A DNA stretch of 64,000 nucleotides from NCBI RefSeq assembly GCF_029946505.1, contig NZ_JARZHG010000037.1:52373-116372 (forward strand). The letters run 5' to 3'. Position numbers and translations under genes: made by a program. Positions 1-12,614 of this stretch are shown here, piece by piece. Below the pieces are notes generated by a model. The model had not been told where the DNA came from. It made no database searches and saw nothing but the letters and a program-made list of their open reading frames with translations. Every line of letters begins with the position of its first letter. Position 1 is the first letter of the stretch. The DNA is from Polyangium sp. y55x31. Its GTDB lineage: Bacteria; Myxococcota_A; Polyangia; Polyangiales; Polyangiaceae.

Positions 1-724
1 CGCAGGCGAGGCGGTGCGAGAGCATGCCGCCATTGGAAAAACCCGTCGCGTGGATGCGCTTGGGGTCGACGCAGTAGTCCTCGGCGATGCGGTCGATCAT
101 GTCGCGCACGAACTGGACGTCGGGCGTGTTCTGGATCTGCGAGGTGCCGCAGCAGGTCCCCGCGTTCCAGGCCGGGACGCCGAACGGGGCCTTTCCGCGC
201 GGGAAGACGACGATGTGGCCGCGCGCGTCGACGGCCTCGCCGTAATGCGTGCGGACCGCGAAGTCGTCGATCGACTCTGTATATCCGTGGAACGCGAGCA
301 CGAGGGTCACGGGCTTCTCGGGGTCGTAGCCGGGCGGGACGTGCACCCTGAAAGACCGCTCTTCGCCGCTCGTGGTGATCGTGATGTCCTTGTCGCCGGG
401 AGGCATCGCGCTCTTGCCGACGCATGCCGCGGCGGCGCCGCCGCTTCCGCCTCCGCCGCCGCTGCCGCTGCCGCTGCCGCTTGCGCTTCCGCCGCCGCTG
501 CCGCTTGCGCTTCCGCCTCCGCCGCCGCTTCCGCTTGCGCTTCCGCCTTCGCCGCCGCTTCCGCCTTCGCCGCCTCCGCTGCTCGCGCTTCCGCCTCCGA
601 CCGCGCCGCTCGACACCGCTCCGGTGATCGTCCCGCCGTTGCCTCCGCCGCCGAGCGATACCGATTCACCGCCGCCTCCACACGAGGCCGCGAGCAGGAT
701 CCAAGCCGAGATCCAAGCGCGCAT
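1..724 (-). CDS. CE1-type esterase / PHB-depolymerase-like lipoprotein (3' end cut by window)
   Basis: Partial gene; the C-terminus lies beyond the left window edge. The product starts with a short hydrophobic leader ending in a lipobox-like LAASC (Cys15), so it is probably a lipoprotein. A low-complexity Gly/Ser/Ala linker of roughly 85 residues follows. The catalytic domain then begins; it contains an LAFHGY oxyanion-type motif, a CCG motif and the nucleophile motif GFSNGG (GxSxG) near the cut. These are typical of the carbohydrate esterase family 1 / poly(3-hydroxybutyrate) depolymerase / feruloyl esterase group of alpha/beta hydrolases. The Asp and His of the triad are off-window. The start is the ATG at 724, supported by a TAGCAT hexamer six bases upstream. 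Substrate is unknown; extracytoplasmic location is inferred. Confidence 0.8.
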   Translation of the reverse strand, partial: MRAWISAWILLAASCGGGGESVSLGGGGNGGTITGAVSSGAVGGGSASSGGGEGGSGGEGGSASGSGGGGGSASGSGGGSASGSGSGSGGGGGSGGAAAACVGKSAMPPGDKDITITTSGEERSFRVHVPPGYDPEKPVTLVLAFHGYTESIDDFAVRTHYGEAVDARGHIVVFPRGKAPFGVPAWNAGTCCGTSQIQNTPDVQFVRDMIDRIAEDYCVDPKRIHATGFSNGGMLSHRLAC

Positions 725-730
725 GCATCG

Positions 731-736
731 ATGCTA
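731..736 (-). promoter_or_regulatory. -10-like hexamer TAGCAT before the esterase gene
   Basis: TAGCAT ends six bases before the ATG at 724. The spacing predicts a leaderless transcript. It is one of a recurring set in this window. Confidence 0.45.
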
Positions 737-872
737 CCGCGATCGATCACGCGTTGTCTCGCGCGAGGCAGCTTCGCGATGTCTTCGAGGTACCCCGTTC
801 CTTTGCAGCGTGGGTGCATGATGCAACCAGGCCGTCGATCGCTGCAATTGTCCGCCCCTTGCGAACGCGCCC

Positions 873-902
873 TTGGCACACGCCTACCGCCTCGGGTACA
901 CC
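873..902 (+). promoter_or_regulatory. Promoter of the fumarase gene (TTGGCA-N18-TACACC)
   Basis: A -35-like TTGGCA (873-878) and a -10-like TACACC (897-902) are separated by 18 bases. The ATG follows eight bases after the -10, leaving almost no 5' leader. The promoter also decides the fumarase start: the reading frame is open far upstream, but only through shadow sequence. Confidence 0.5.
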
Positions 903-910
903 TTCGCCCG

Positions 911-2557
<1,647 letters not shown>

Positions 2558-2564
2558 GAGCACC

Positions 2565-3323
2565 GTGCGCGCCCAGACTCCGTACCGTGACGCTGATCCC
2601 CTGGGCGCGCTCGTCTCGGTGCACCCCGTCTCGATCGTCCAGCAGGGCATTCGTATCGGCGTGGGGCTCTTCTGCCTCCTGGTCGCGCTCGATTGCGCGG
2701 CCCTGCCGCTGTTCTTCATGCCGAAACACGAGGCGGTCGAGCCCCTGAGCCTGCTCATCTTCGGCGGGGCGGCGCTCGTCTTCGGCGCGCTCGGGATCTG
2801 GGCCTTCTCCCACTTCGTGCGGGCCCGCGGGCAACGCGTGGAGGTGCACGAGGAGGGGCTGCGCATCGGGCGCGGCAAGGACACGAGAGACGTGCGCTTT
2901 CACGACATCACGTCCGTGGGAGGCCTGTTCTGGGAGGCGCTCGGCGACGCCCCGCCCGAAGTTTCGGCGCTCTGGATCGACGACCGCGCAGGCGACCGCA
3001 TCCGGCTCCCCACGCCCATGCGCGACCCGTACGCGCTCGGCCGCGAGCTCTCGGCCCGCACGTTCGAGCATCGGCTGGAACAGGCCGAGCGGCGCATCCA
3101 GGAGGAAGGGCGCGCGTTTTTCGGGCGCTGCAAGCTCGACGAGCTGCGCCTCCACCTCGGCGAGGGGGACGCGGTCGCGCGGCAGGAGGTTCGTCGGGCA
3201 AAACTCTCGTCGCGGTGGATCGAGGTGCGGCTCGCGAGCGGCGGCAAGCGCCTCGTGCCGACGGAAGAGGTCCCCAACGCGGATGTCTTGCTCGTGATGT
3301 TGCGGCCCAAGGCCGAAGCCTGA
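2565..3323 (+). CDS. Membrane protein of unknown function (two TM segments)
   Basis: 252 residues, not recognised. Two hydrophobic segments lie near residues 26-48 and 58-82, followed by a hydrophilic domain of about 165 residues that could fold in the cytoplasm. The start is GTG at 2565; an AGGAG ribosome site overlaps the stop of the fumarase gene at 2556-2560. That overlap argues for translational coupling to fumarase, though a functional link is only inference. A multi-hairpin repeat begins 17 bases after the stop. Confidence 0.75.
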   Translation: MRAQTPYRDADPLGALVSVHPVSIVQQGIRIGVGLFCLLVALDCAALPLFFMPKHEAVEPLSLLIFGGAALVFGALGIWAFSHFVRARGQRVEVHEEGLRIGRGKDTRDVRFHDITSVGGLFWEALGDAPPEVSALWIDDRAGDRIRLPTPMRDPYALGRELSARTFEHRLEQAERRIQEEGRAFFGRCKLDELRLHLGEGDAVARQEVRRAKLSSRWIEVRLASGGKRLVPTEEVPNADVLLVMLRPKAEA

Positions 3324-3339
3324 GAGGGTGCTCCACAGC

Positions 3340-3450
3340 GTAGCGCCGGGGTTTCACCCCGGACCCGACGAGGGGCTGTCCGCCCCTCGACCCGGGACCA
3401 GGGCCAGCCCTGGACCTCTGATGCATCGACCGCGATGCGGTCGATGCACA
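3340..3450 (+). repeat. Multi-hairpin 3'-end element, copy A (short form)
   Basis: Four consecutive stem-loops: GCCGGGGTTTCACCCCGGAC type, a GGGGC-tgtcc-GCCCC loop at 3371-3387, CCAGGGCCAGCCCTGG at 3398-3413, and a 12-bp perfect stem with GAT loop at 3422-3448. The same module, with diverged but still paired arms, occurs at 35078-35384 (minus) and 63714-64000 (plus). It sits just downstream of the gene ending at 3323 and in the same orientation, so a role in 3'-end formation or mRNA protection is possible. Confidence 0.85.
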
Positions 3451-3497
3451 GGCGCATGGGTTTTCATTCGCGACGCCTGTGGAACACCTTCTGAGCT

Positions 3498-4730
3498 TCA
3501 ATCGAGCGAGATCGGATCCATGCGCTTCGCGGCGCGCTCGCGCGAAAGAGCCCGCGTTCGGCGTGCTTCGAGGGCTTTGGGGTCGTCCGAAAGGAAACGC
3601 TCGTTCGTCTGCGGGGGCAGCGGTCCTTTGCCTTTTTCCACGAGGCGCCCCTCATACCAGCGCCGATAGGTGTGCGTGCGGTAGGCGCGGTACATCGCGA
3701 GGCCGGCGATCACCGCGGCGACGCACCAGGCCTGGAACAACACCGAGCTTCCCTGCCCGAGCGCCGTCGCGATCGGGAAGCTCGGGACGCGCCGGAGCCA
3801 GATCTCCCCCTTCGCCCCCGGCGGCAGCTCCAGGTAATCGTCCTCGTCAATCTCGACGAGCCCGCCAAAACGGACCGTGCCCGGCGGTGATTCGTAACGC
3901 ACGTCGACGGCGCGGTGCTGGGTCGTCTTCCCCTTGCCGTTGCTCCTCTCGTACGTCCGTTTGCCGAGGAGCGTCGCGACCACGCTCTCGCCGAGGAAGA
4001 CACGCGCCCGGTAGGTGGCGAGCGGGACGTTCATGACGAACCCGAGGAACACCACCCACACGCACGTCCAGTAAAAGGCCCGCGCGCGGAGCTCGTGGCG
4101 GCGCGAGAGGCTCTCCGTGGAGATGTGCATGCCTTTTTGCGGCGAGGGCTTCATCGTGAAGCCCATCGTGGCGGCCTCGCGATATCCGGCGGTCTCCCCG
4201 ATCCCCTCGGGATCCGGCGCCTTGTGGAGCCGCCCCTCCACTATCACACGTTCGCCCGGCAAAAGCTCGGCGCGCAGCTTTCGCCGCGACGAATGCAGCC
4301 ATTCTTTTTGATCGAGCGTGTCGACGAGCAGCACGTCCTCGGGCGGCTCGACCCGGACGCGGGCGCCCGTGTCGTGACGCAGATAAAACGGCCGCGCGCG
4401 GGTCTCACGCTCCGTCTCCACCCATGAGTGCGTCTTGTTGTTGTTCTTGCCGGCCTGCTCGCTGCCCTCCTGCGTGATCGTCACCCGCACCGCGTCGGAC
4501 TCGCCCTGCGCGAGCTCGACCGTTCCGGCGACGAACCGCGCCCCCTCGAAGAGGGGGGCCTTCGGCTTGATCACGGCGTCCGCCTCGACGGCCGCGCGGC
4601 GCGCGCGCCGGATCTCGCGCACACAGAACGCGATCACGAGGAGCATGGCGGCGTCGAGCGCGAAGACGCAGACGTACGACCACGGCGGCTCGATGTGATT
4701 GTTCTCGAAGACCTTGAAGATGGTTTCCAA
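3498..4730 (-). CDS. Membrane protein with a GIDE-like domain
   Basis: 410 residues. There is one hydrophobic segment near residues 18-38, a soluble stretch, two more hydrophobic stretches around residues 215-245 and 335-355, then a basic tail. Residues about 60-190 (a PFYLRHDTGARVRVEPP-type segment followed by LLPGERVIVEGRL) resemble the GIDE/MUL1 domain known from mitochondrial E3 ligases and also found in bacterial membrane proteins; no RING finger is present. The assignment rests on motif resemblance only. The gene lies 46 bases downstream of the zinc-ribbon membrane protein on the same strand, so the two probably form an operon. A role in envelope stress or quality control would be inference. 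Confidence 0.7.
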   Translation of the reverse strand: METIFKVFENNHIEPPWSYVCVFALDAAMLLVIAFCVREIRRARRAAVEADAVIKPKAPLFEGARFVAGTVELAQGESDAVRVTITQEGSEQAGKNNNKTHSWVETERETRARPFYLRHDTGARVRVEPPEDVLLVDTLDQKEWLHSSRRKLRAELLPGERVIVEGRLHKAPDPEGIGETAGYREAATMGFTMKPSPQKGMHISTESLSRRHELRARAFYWTCVWVVFLGFVMNVPLATYRARVFLGESVVATLLGKRTYERSNGKGKTTQHRAVDVRYESPPGTVRFGGLVEIDEDDYLELPPGAKGEIWLRRVPSFPIATALGQGSSVLFQAWCVAAVIAGLAMYRAYRTHTYRRWYEGRLVEKGKGPLPPQTNERFLSDDPKALEARRTRALSRERAAKRMDPISLD

Positions 4731-4776
4731 GGGGACGCTCAGGAAAAAAGGCCCGGCGAGGGCGACGAGTCACCTG

Positions 4777-6048
4777 TCAACGGCAGGCGCCCACGGCGCC
4801 CACGACGCGCTTCCAATCCGGGGCGTTGAGCCGTCCGGGGAACCAGTGCACGTGAGCGTCTTTCTCCCCGATGTCGAGCCAGAGCTTGCCCACGGTGAAC
4901 TCGTAATCGCGTTTCTTGGCCAGGTAATCGCGATCCTGGACCTTCGCCTTGCCGAGCTTGCCCTCGAGGCACGCGACGAGCGCCTCGCGGCGCTCCGGGA
5001 ACGCTTTGGTCCCGTGCAGCGCGGCGGTCCGGAGCGTGCCCCCCTTCTCGTTGGGGTAGGAGAACTCGGCGTCCCGCAGGAGCGGGTGATCCACGGCGAC
5101 GGTGACGCCAAGCTCGATGAACGTGAACAAGGCTGCGCCGGGGAACTTCTGGGTCAAGGTCGCGGCGGCCTTGTCGACGGTCGTCGTGAGGTCGATCGTC
5201 TCCAGCGCGGCGAAGGGGTGCGGCGCGCCGATCCAGCGGGCTTCCTCGGGGGTCGGGCCGCTGCCCGCGCCGAAGACGGCGTGGAGGACGAGCTTCCACA
5301 TGGCGACGAGCTGCGTCTTGGCTTGCGCGCTCGTGCCGCCCACGCGCCCCCCCAGCACGGTGGCGGAGACGAGGCCCGTCTTCGCGTCGGTGTTCACGGC
5401 CACGAGGCTCGCCCAGTTCCAGCTCCCGTCCACGAGCCCACCGTGCAGGCGGCTCCCGAGGGCCTCGATCGCCTTGGGATCCGGCGTCGCTCCGGAGCGC
5501 TGCACGAGCGTGAAGCTCTGGGGAAACGCGGGCTCCTTGTCGTCGTACATGAACGAGATGCTCTGGTAGCGCGGGTGCGAGACGGACACGGCGAGCATGG
5601 AGCCCATGGGGTTTCCGGAAAGCGCCTTCGCGAGGTTTTCCCGGCTCTGGTCGATTCGAACGGCCGCGAGCTCCTGGGGCGTCTTGCCCGGCAGCACGGA
5701 TGCCACGACCCCGCCCTTTTTCGAGGACCCCATGCTGCCGCCGAGCGCGATGAGGAGTCCGAGCACGAGCGAGCTGGCAAGCGAGACGCCCACCAGGAGG
5801 GCGATCCAGTTCGCGCGCGTGTTCGCGCGCAAGGTCTCTTCGTGATACGCGAGCGCCTGGTTCGACGGGGCCGGGAACTGCGGGGGCGGGATCCACTGCG
5901 GGGGCGGGCGGAAATCACGGGGGGTCTCGGCGGAGACCGTGCGGAGCAGGCGGCGTTCGCTGGTGGTCCCGCAGTAGCGACACTTCGTGAGCGCCGCGTC
6001 GGGCTTCACGTCGAGCGGCGCACCGCAGTGGCGACATTCGAGGATCAT
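4777..6048 (-). CDS. Zinc-ribbon membrane protein, function unknown
   Basis: 423 residues from the ATG at 6048. The N-terminus (MILECRHCGAPLDV, then KCRYCG) forms a CxxC...CxxC zinc ribbon in the first 30 residues. A proline-rich linker and one TM helix near residues 75-98 follow, then a soluble domain of about 320 residues with no recognised motif, presumably outside the membrane or in the periplasm. An upstream in-frame start eight codons earlier exists, but the zinc-ribbon ATG is preferred because such proteins normally begin at the ribbon and because a TATCCT hexamer lies 11 bases before it. It is the first gene of a two-gene operon with the GIDE-like protein. Confidence 0.75.
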   Translation of the reverse strand: MILECRHCGAPLDVKPDAALTKCRYCGTTSERRLLRTVSAETPRDFRPPPQWIPPPQFPAPSNQALAYHEETLRANTRANWIALLVGVSLASSLVLGLLIALGGSMGSSKKGGVVASVLPGKTPQELAAVRIDQSRENLAKALSGNPMGSMLAVSVSHPRYQSISFMYDDKEPAFPQSFTLVQRSGATPDPKAIEALGSRLHGGLVDGSWNWASLVAVNTDAKTGLVSATVLGGRVGGTSAQAKTQLVAMWKLVLHAVFGAGSGPTPEEARWIGAPHPFAALETIDLTTTVDKAAATLTQKFPGAALFTFIELGVTVAVDHPLLRDAEFSYPNEKGGTLRTAALHGTKAFPERREALVACLEGKLGKAKVQDRDYLAKKRDYEFTVGKLWLDIGEKDAHVHWFPGRLNAPDWKRVVGAVGACR

Positions 6049-6059
6049 GGGCGGAGGGG

Positions 6060-6065
6060 AGGATA
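6060..6065 (-). promoter_or_regulatory. -10-like hexamer TATCCT before the zinc-ribbon gene
   Basis: TATCCT ends 11 bases before the ATG at 6048. It fits the recurring near-start hexamer pattern but has the longest spacer of the set. Confidence 0.35.
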
Positions 6066-6230
6066 CCACCAAGAAGCGGGAGCGGAAGCGCGTGCGTCAG
6101 CGGGGGAGGATCCATGCGGCGAGGCAGGCCCCTCGGGCGCGTCGACGTGCAGCGTCGCCCTGGAGCATGCGCCCATTCGCCAGGAGGGCGGCCGATGAAT
6201 GACGACCGACGGTTCACCCCCAAGCCCACG

Positions 6231-9482
<3,252 letters not shown>

Positions 9483-9612
9483 GTTTGTCCCTAGGGAACC
9501 CTTACGCCGCACCTAGCCGAGATCCACGGCCTCGTCAAGCCACGAAGGTTCGAAATGGTTTGGCACCTGGAACCCCAGGTTTGGCCCCATGGAACCGGGC
9601 GGGGCGGAGGTT

Positions 9613-9990
9613 TTACCGGAAGGACCTATCGATCCAGAACCAGAGCCCGGCGAACACGGCGGCGACGCCGAGGGCCAACACGAGGCGCGGCCGGAGCCGC
9701 TCGCCGGATTCGAAATGGTAATGGGGCAGGCCGATGATCAGGGCCACGCCGCCGAGCAGGGCGAAGCGGAGGAACAGCAAGGCCTCGCGATGGTTCCCGT
9801 CGGCGAGCCCGAGCGGCAAGGGCGCGAGGTGGAAAAACACGACGACACGAAACCATCGCTCCCCGCGCTCGGGCGAACGGAGCCCCCAGAGGAAGAGGCT
9901 CCACAGCGTGAGCGTGGCGAGGACGAGACCCGCATTCGCCATGGTCTCGAGCCGGTTGAGCCCCTCCCCGAGATTCGAAAGATCCACCAT
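9613..9990 (-). CDS. Small four-TM membrane protein
   Basis: 125 residues from the ATG at 9990, with about four hydrophobic helices separated by short loops and a C-terminal WFWIDRSFR. Not recognised; the pattern (ANAGLVLATLTLWSLF, then RVVVFFHLAPLPLGL) resembles many small integral membrane proteins of unknown role. The frame is open far upstream, but that part is non-hydrophobic and runs antisense into the MFS gene, so the shorter start is used. It is divergent from the MFS transporter with 76 bases between the starts. Confidence 0.6.
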   Translation of the reverse strand: MVDLSNLGEGLNRLETMANAGLVLATLTLWSLFLWGLRSPERGERWFRVVVFFHLAPLPLGLADGNHREALLFLRFALLGGVALIIGLPHYHFESGERLRPRLVLALGVAAVFAGLWFWIDRSFR

Positions 9991-10066
9991 GCGGCCGACC
10001 GGATGATGGCCGGTTTTCCGCCGTTGTGAAAGGCCCGTTTCCCTGATACGCACGAAAGCGGTCCGG

Positions 10067-11275
10067 ATGAGCGACGATCGATACCACCGCCGCCTGTTCG
10101 TGTTCCTCGGCGTGGCGAGCTTCTTCGAGGGGTTCGACACGTTCGCCCTCACCCAGCTCCTGCCCGCGATCCGCGCCGAAATGGGCCTCTCGCCGAGCGA
10201 CGCCGGCTGGCTCGTCGGGGCCATCTGCGCCGGCGCGATCCTCTCCTACGGCCTCGTCCGGTACGCCGATCGTGCCGGGCGGCGCGGCGTCCTCGCCGTC
10301 ACGATCCTCGGCTACGCCCTCTGCACCGCGCTCACCGCGCTCGCCCGCGGGCCCTTCACGTTCGGCGCCGCGCAGATCGCCGCGCGATTTTTCCTCATCG
10401 CCGAGTGGGCCCTCTCCCTCGTCGTCGCCGCCGAGGAGTTCCCGGCCGATCGGCGTGGCCTCTACATCGGCGTCCTCAATGCGCTGACCGGCGTCGGCGC
10501 CATCGTCTGCGCGGGGATCACGCCCGTCGTGCTGAAGTCGTCCCTCGGCTGGCGCGGCATTTACGTGCTCGGCACGGCGCCCCTCTTCTTGCTCGCCGTC
10601 GCCCGCAGATCCCTGCGCGAGACGCGCCGCTTCACCGAGCAGGTCGAGGGCACGAGCCTCGCGAAGCGGCCGTTCACGCAGATCCTCCTCCCGCCCCACC
10701 GAAACCGGATGCTCCTGCTCGCGGCCATCTGGATGCTCACGTACGCGTGCACCACGAACGCGATCACGTTCTGGAAAGAGCACGCGATGGGGGAACGCGG
10801 GTACACGGACGGGCGCGTGGGCCTTTACATCTCGATCGCGGCCGTCGCCGGGATGCCGCTCGCATTCCTCTCCGCGAAGCTGCTCGACGTCCTCGGCCGG
10901 CGGGGCGCCTCGGTCATCATTTACCTCTCGGTCGTGGCCGGCACCGTGGGCTGTTATCTCGCCGGCTCCCCTTCCCTCGTCCTGATCTCGCTCGTGCTCG
11001 CGATGGGCGGCATCACGGCGACGGGCTCCGTGCTCGCCGCGTACAACGCGGAGCTTTTCCCCACGGAGCTGCGCAGCGACGCTTTCGGGTGGTCGAACCA
11101 CCTCTTCGGCCGCACCGCGCAATGCGTCACGCCCGTCCTCGTCGGGTACGCCGCTGAATCCGTGGGATGGGGCAAGGCCGTGTCTTCCACCGTCGTCTTC
11201 CCGGTGCTCGCCGTCGCCCTGATCCTCCTCACATTGCCGGAGACACGCGGTCGCGAGCTGGAGGATATCGCCTGA
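10067..11275 (+). CDS. MFS transporter
   Basis: 402 residues with about twelve hydrophobic helices. The loop between helices 2 and 3 carries the major facilitator motif A in the form YADRAGRRGVL, and the second half carries a related LLDVLGRRGAS. The N-terminus FFEGFDTFALTQLLPAI is typical of the sugar-phosphate/aromatic-acid/metabolite:H+ symporter branches. Substrate cannot be read from the sequence. It starts at ATG 10067, divergent from the small membrane protein; the next gene begins 21 bases after the stop but carries its own promoter-like hexamer. Confidence 0.85.
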   Translation: MSDDRYHRRLFVFLGVASFFEGFDTFALTQLLPAIRAEMGLSPSDAGWLVGAICAGAILSYGLVRYADRAGRRGVLAVTILGYALCTALTALARGPFTFGAAQIAARFFLIAEWALSLVVAAEEFPADRRGLYIGVLNALTGVGAIVCAGITPVVLKSSLGWRGIYVLGTAPLFLLAVARRSLRETRRFTEQVEGTSLAKRPFTQILLPPHRNRMLLLAAIWMLTYACTTNAITFWKEHAMGERGYTDGRVGLYISIAAVAGMPLAFLSAKLLDVLGRRGASVIIYLSVVAGTVGCYLAGSPSLVLISLVLAMGGITATGSVLAAYNAELFPTELRSDAFGWSNHLFGRTAQCVTPVLVGYAAESVGWGKAVSSTVVFPVLAVALILLTLPETRGRELEDIA

Positions 11276-11284
11276 ATCGCGTGC

Positions 11285-11290
11285 TATCGT
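11285..11290 (+). promoter_or_regulatory. -10-like hexamer TATCGT before gene at 11297
   Basis: TATCGT is followed by six bases and then the ATG. It suggests separate, leaderless transcription of the downstream gene despite the short gap to the MFS gene. Confidence 0.5.
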
Positions 11291-11296
11291 GCACGC

Positions 11297-12193
11297 ATGG
11301 CCGACGCGCCCGAATCCCCCGCGGAGACGAGCCCCCCCGGGCGAGGTGCATTCCCCATCCAAGCCTACGGCCCGGCCACGCGGGCACTCTCCGTGGCGCT
11401 GCGCCTCATCGCCCTCCTCAACGTCCTCTATGTCGCCGTGCATATCGTCCGCGATATCGTGACCGGCACGAGGACCGCGCCGCCGCTCGCCGTCGCTTTC
11501 GGCATCGCCTTGTTCTCCGGCGGCCCCCTGCTCCTCGCGGTGCTCCTCGGCCACAACTATCGAGGAAACGTCGAAGTCGGGCCCCACAGGCTCGCGCTCA
11601 CGCTGCGCCGCGAGCGATTCGAGATTCCCTTTGATGCCATCCAGGCCATCCGTCCATGGCGCGTGCCGATCCCCGGCCCGGGGCTCCGGATCGTGCTCGG
11701 TTCGAATCGCTCGTTCCAGCGCCGCCTCGTGCTCCGTGATCCCGCGGGCTTGCTCGAAGCTCTCGGCGAAAAGCTCCCCGCGGCCAAATCCGCGCTCGAT
11801 CACCCGGCTGTTCGTTTCGCCGACGCGCGGCGCGCGCTCGGGCGGCGCCGGTGGCCTTATTTCGTGGTGAAATACGGGCTCGTCCCGCTCGCCTTCGCGA
11901 TCGTCCTTTTCCGCCTGCACCAGTACATCATGTATGGCGGCGCCTTCGGGCAATATCACCTTTTCGGCCTCGGCCCGTACCTCGCCGCATTCCTCCTCCG
12001 GTGGGTGGGCGTGTTCGGCGCCCTCGTCGTCTACGCGGGCCTCGTGCGGATCGTCGTCGAGGTGCTCTCGCTCGGCGCGACGTACCTGCTCCCGCGCCGC
12101 GCCAAGGGGCTGCGACGCGCGGCCGAGATCGTCGTGGACGTCGCGTATTTCGTCCTCATTCCGGCGTACGTCCTCGCTCACCTCCTCGCCTGA
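11297..12193 (+). CDS. Multi-pass membrane protein with a central soluble (PH-like?) segment
   Basis: 298 residues, not recognised. Two N-terminal TM helices (about residues 30-52 and 60-85) precede a soluble segment of about 90 residues (LALTLRRERFEIPFDAIQAIRPW...), whose strand-rich pattern is reminiscent of bacterial PH-like domains found between helices in membrane proteins. Further TM helices lie near residues 190-212, 225-260 and 275-298. It may be co-regulated with the following small membrane protein. No catalytic motif is visible. Confidence 0.7.
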   Translation: MADAPESPAETSPPGRGAFPIQAYGPATRALSVALRLIALLNVLYVAVHIVRDIVTGTRTAPPLAVAFGIALFSGGPLLLAVLLGHNYRGNVEVGPHRLALTLRRERFEIPFDAIQAIRPWRVPIPGPGLRIVLGSNRSFQRRLVLRDPAGLLEALGEKLPAAKSALDHPAVRFADARRALGRRRWPYFVVKYGLVPLAFAIVLFRLHQYIMYGGAFGQYHLFGLGPYLAAFLLRWVGVFGALVVYAGLVRIVVEVLSLGATYLLPRRAKGLRRAAEIVVDVAYFVLIPAYVLAHLLA

Positions 12194-12208
12194 TCCGGAG
12201 ACCCCTGA

Positions 12209-12214
12209 TACAAT
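12209..12214 (+). promoter_or_regulatory. -10-like hexamer TACAAT plus SD before gene at 12225
   Basis: TACAAT (within TGATACAAT, an extended -10 look) lies ten bases before the ATG, and a GGGGG Shine-Dalgarno-like run fills part of the gap. Confidence 0.45.
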
Positions 12215-12224
12215 CGGGGGACAC

Positions 12225-12614
12225 ATGGCTGGAACGCTGGAGACGACGTACCGCACGGCCTCGCCGGCGAGGCCTCACACGCCGGAGGCCGAAGCCCGAG
12301 CCGCGTCGGAGCTCGCCCGACGCGCGAGCGTTTTGCACAAGCTGGTCATCGTGCCGTGCATCCTGCTCGGGCTCGGGCTTGGCGTCGTGATGTACTTCCT
12401 GCTCCGGAACCTCCAGTTCGAGTTCCTGGGCGCGCACATCCCGTGGCTCACCGCCATCGTCGGCGTCGGTGGGCCGCTCGGCGGGTCGTTTTACGTCGCC
12501 GAGCGCCTGGCGGCGTTCCTCAAGGCGCTGCGGCGGGGCCCGTGGATCGAGGACGTCGCCGCTCGGTACGGCGTTCCGGTCGAGACGCTCGAAGATTACG
12601 CCGCCCTGCTCTGA
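12225..12614 (+). CDS. Small membrane protein, two TM helices
   Basis: 129 residues. A hydrophilic N-terminus of about 38 residues is followed by two helices (about residues 41-60 and 70-92) and a soluble tail ending in DYAALL. Not recognised. The start at ATG 12225 is supported by a purine-rich GGGGG four bases upstream. The last 95 bases overlap the 3' end of the convergent apolipoprotein N-acyltransferase gene, which is unusual for this otherwise well-spaced region. Confidence 0.7.
   Translation: MAGTLETTYRTASPARPHTPEAEARAASELARRASVLHKLVIVPCILLGLGLGVVMYFLLRNLQFEFLGAHIPWLTAIVGVGGPLGGSFYVAERLAAFLKALRRGPWIEDVAARYGVPVETLEDYAALL

Noticed and set aside
424..640. Direct repeats resembling a small CRISPR or satellite
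   Set aside because: Units are short, irregular and in frame with a Gly/Ser linker; there are no spacers.
14..910. Long in-frame N-terminal extension of fumarase (about 300 codons)
   Set aside because: It is low-complexity antisense of the esterase lipoprotein. Fumarase of family length begins at 911 behind a promoter.
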